Source of the DNA: a bacterium | Lineage (GTDB): Bacteria; Elusimicrobiota; Elusimicrobia; Elusimicrobiales; UBA9959 | Assembly (NCBI GenBank): GCA_021845705.1 | Contig: JAJZVJ010000155.1 | Coordinates: 1-6,341, forward strand | DNA: 6,341 nucleotides | Reading direction: 5' to 3' | Shown: in pieces, positions 5,440 to 6,341 of the stretch | Numbering within the stretch: the first letter of the stretch is position 1 | Layout: every line of letters begins with the position of its first letter | The notes under the pieces: model-generated | Databases searched by the model: none | Told to the model about the DNA's origin: nothing | What the model saw: the letters and a program-made list of their open reading frames with translations, nothing else | Made by a program: the position numbers and the translations under genes

Positions 5440-6171
5440 TCAGAAATTCCGTATCCTGCAGCAAAGCATGGTTCCGGCGCGGTCGGCGCCCACACAGACC
5501 TGCTGCGACCAGTTGGCGGGATTCTCCATAGCTCCGCCCTTAAAAAGCATGCCGCAGGTGGAGGTCCCGTTGCCGTACCAGGTCATGACATATTCGTTCG
5601 CGTTACAGGGCTGCCTTGCGCCCACGGCGTAGTTCTGGAGCCGGCACAGCCCGTTAAGACTGCCGGTGGCATGTTCAAAGCTGGCCTGACTGTTCGCTAA
5701 AAACACATCTCCGGTTGCATTGTTAACACGCAAAGGCCGCAACGCGTTCCATGAACCGTACTGGTCTCCGGCTCTAGTCATCAGCGGGATGTAAGTATCA
5801 GCCCCGTCATTACGTATCATCGCGCCGTAACTGCCCGCAATAGCCCGGAACTGGCCAGAACCGCTCGCCAGAGTTCCTGTCGTCTCCCCGCTTGCCCGGA
5901 TGCTCCCGTTCACGTCCAGCTTCTGCGTGGCGGGCGCGGACTCGGTGGTCATACCTACGAGCACGTTGCCTGCATCCCTGGCCAGCAGGGTTTGGCCGGT
6001 GGTGAGCAGGCTGACATAGCCCCCGTAAGGAGCCGGATAATAAGTGGTAAGCTGGAGGGTCTCGGAACCAAGCGGGCCCGGATTCCAGCAAAGGAAAAAG
6101 AAAGCCAGCAGCAGCAGCGCCTTATCCCTTGTGAGCTTGAACTGAAGTGTAACGATGTTTTCGTTTTCCAT
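5440..6171 (-). CDS. Exported protein with tail-fibre/pilus-tip-adhesin-like module and Cys-rich C-terminus
   Basis: This is a 243-residue protein. Residues 1-16 are polar, and residues 17-28 (KALLLLAFFFLC) form a hydrophobic export segment, with a possible signal peptidase site near GPLGS (32-36). The predicted mature protein begins ETLQLTTYYPAPYGGY (37-52), a motif I associate with exported proteins of Elusimicrobiota and related phyla. Residues 68-92 (GNV.VGMTT...KLDVNGSIRAS) resemble the short repeat-like stems of tail-fibre proteins. Residues 117-160, with RNDGADTYIPL, GDQYGSWN, LRPLRVNNATGDV, resemble a module seen in phage tail fibres and in conjugative shufflon (PilV-type) adhesins. 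The last third has six cysteines (176, 189, 206, 226, 237, 238) and ends LCCRIRNF. No pilin-type cleavage site (G then F/M-T-L-x-E) is obvious. It is the first gene of the operon, 28 nt before the hxsD-like gene, so it is a candidate substrate or cargo of the enzymes that follow. The ATG is preceded by AGGGGGGGGATT. Surface location is well supported; the function is not known. Confidence 0.85.
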   Translation of the reverse strand: MENENIVTLQFKLTRDKALLLLAFFFLCWNPGPLGSETLQLTTYYPAPYGGYVSLLTTGQTLLARDAGNVLVGMTTESAPATQKLDVNGSIRASGETTGTLASGSGQFRAIAGSYGAMIRNDGADTYIPLMTRAGDQYGSWNALRPLRVNNATGDVFLANSQASFEHATGSLNGLCRLQNYAVGARQPCNANEYVMTWYGNGTSTCGMLFKGGAMENPANWSQQVCVGADRAGTMLCCRIRNF

Positions 6172-6174
6172 AAT

Positions 6175-6182
6175 CCCCCCCC
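6175..6182 (-). promoter_or_regulatory. G8 ribosome-binding tract of the first gene
   Basis: The minus strand reads AGGGGGGGGATT just before the ATG. The eight Gs are the only Shine-Dalgarno-like sequence at this start. A homopolymer at this position could change length by slippage and so shift the spacing to the start codon. Confidence 0.55.
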
Positions 6183-6261
6183 TATTGCCCGGCCAGGACC
6201 GCGGACAAAAAAACAGGGTAGAAAAAACTCTTCCGGGAACCCGTTTCTATATTATCTATAT

Positions 6262-6290
6262 AGTCTAATACAAAAAACCGGTTTTTTCAA
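6262..6290 (-). promoter_or_regulatory. Candidate sigma-70-type promoter for the operon
   Basis: On the minus strand TTGAAA (6285-6290) and TAGACT (6262-6267) are separated by 17 nt, in an AT-rich island within otherwise GC-rich DNA. The -35 is 5/6 to consensus and the -10 is 4/6. A slightly downstream AT-rich run (TATATAGATAATAT) could supply a different -10. The start of transcription would fall roughly 80-90 nt before the first gene. Nothing else in the upstream region looks like a promoter. Confidence 0.5.
6272..6287. promoter_or_regulatory. Perfect 16-bp palindrome AAAAAACCGGTTTTTT (possible operator)
   Basis: AAAAAACCGGTTTTTT is its own reverse complement. It covers part of the candidate -35 and the upstream spacer of the operon promoter, a good place for a dimeric repressor. 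It has no loop, so it is a poor RNA hairpin. The flanking A and T runs could alternatively mark a curved-DNA or bidirectional terminator remnant. The palindrome itself is certain; its role is inferred. Confidence 0.5.
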
Positions 6291-6341
6291 TACCCATGCA
6301 GGAAGATTAGGATATACGTCATCAGAGCAGGGCGATCGGAA

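Noticed and set aside
5412..5495. ATG at 5493-5495 as the start of the hxsD-like gene
   Set aside because: It would overlap the head gene by 56 nt and add 28 residues with no family match. The TTG at 5409-5411 has AAGGAG at ideal spacing.
5440..6171. Head gene as a classical type IV pilin
   Set aside because: It lacks the Gly followed by a Phe/Met-Thr-Leu-x-Glu helix expected at a pilin cleavage site. The hydrophobic segment looks like an ordinary signal peptide.
1..6341. CRISPR array, insertion sequence, tRNA or rRNA
   Set aside because: I saw no regularly spaced direct repeats, no transposase-like protein, no terminal inverted repeats and no tRNA- or rRNA-like sequence on either strand.

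Overview
The window looks like a chromosomal piece of a GC-rich bacterium, most likely an uncultured Elusimicrobiota-type lineage. That placement is an inference. It rests mainly on the exported protein at 5440-6171, whose mature N-terminus carries a TTYYPAPYGGY motif of a kind I associate with Elusimicrobiota and Omnitrophota genomes. No rRNA, tRNA or marker gene is present to confirm it.

All seven genes I accept lie on the minus strand and read from right to left as one apparent operon. A candidate promoter overlapping a perfect 16-bp palindrome sits at 6262-6290. The gene order is: (1) an exported protein with a tail-fibre/pilus-tip-adhesin-like module and a cysteine-rich C-terminus (5440-6171); (2) an HxsD-like protein starting at TTG (4935-5411); (3) an HxsB-like radical SAM/SPASM maturase (3506-4969); (4) a second, shorter HxsD-like protein (3186-3509); (5) a radical SAM protein with a C-terminal cysteine region (2222-3181); (6) an HxsC-like radical SAM protein (1249-2145); (7) a multi-pass membrane protein with prepilin-peptidase (A24) catalytic motifs and a C-terminal region resembling the archaeal type II A24 C-terminal domain (101-1252). 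Several junctions are overlapped: 35 nt at hxsD/hxsB, and ATGA at hxsB/second hxsD-like gene and at hxsC-like/peptidase. Another has a 4-nt gap. The one larger gap, 76 nt, lies before the hxsC-like gene.

The known reference point is the predicted His-Xaa-Ser (Hxs) peptide-modification system, made of HxsA precursor, HxsB and HxsC radical SAM enzymes, and HxsD. This window has clear B and D members and a probable C member. It has no HxsA-like His-Xaa-Ser repeat protein. It adds a second HxsD-like protein, a third radical SAM enzyme, a prepilin-peptidase-like membrane protease and an exported adhesin-like protein at the operon head. A reasonable but unproven reading is a surface-protein or pilin-type maturation system: radical SAM enzymes modify a target in the cytoplasm with HxsD-like proteins as partners, and the A24-like protease handles processing at the membrane. 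The head gene is the obvious local substrate candidate.

The downstream end (1-100) has three inverted repeats but no clear terminator. The upstream end (6172-6341) holds the leader and promoter, and I see no gene there.
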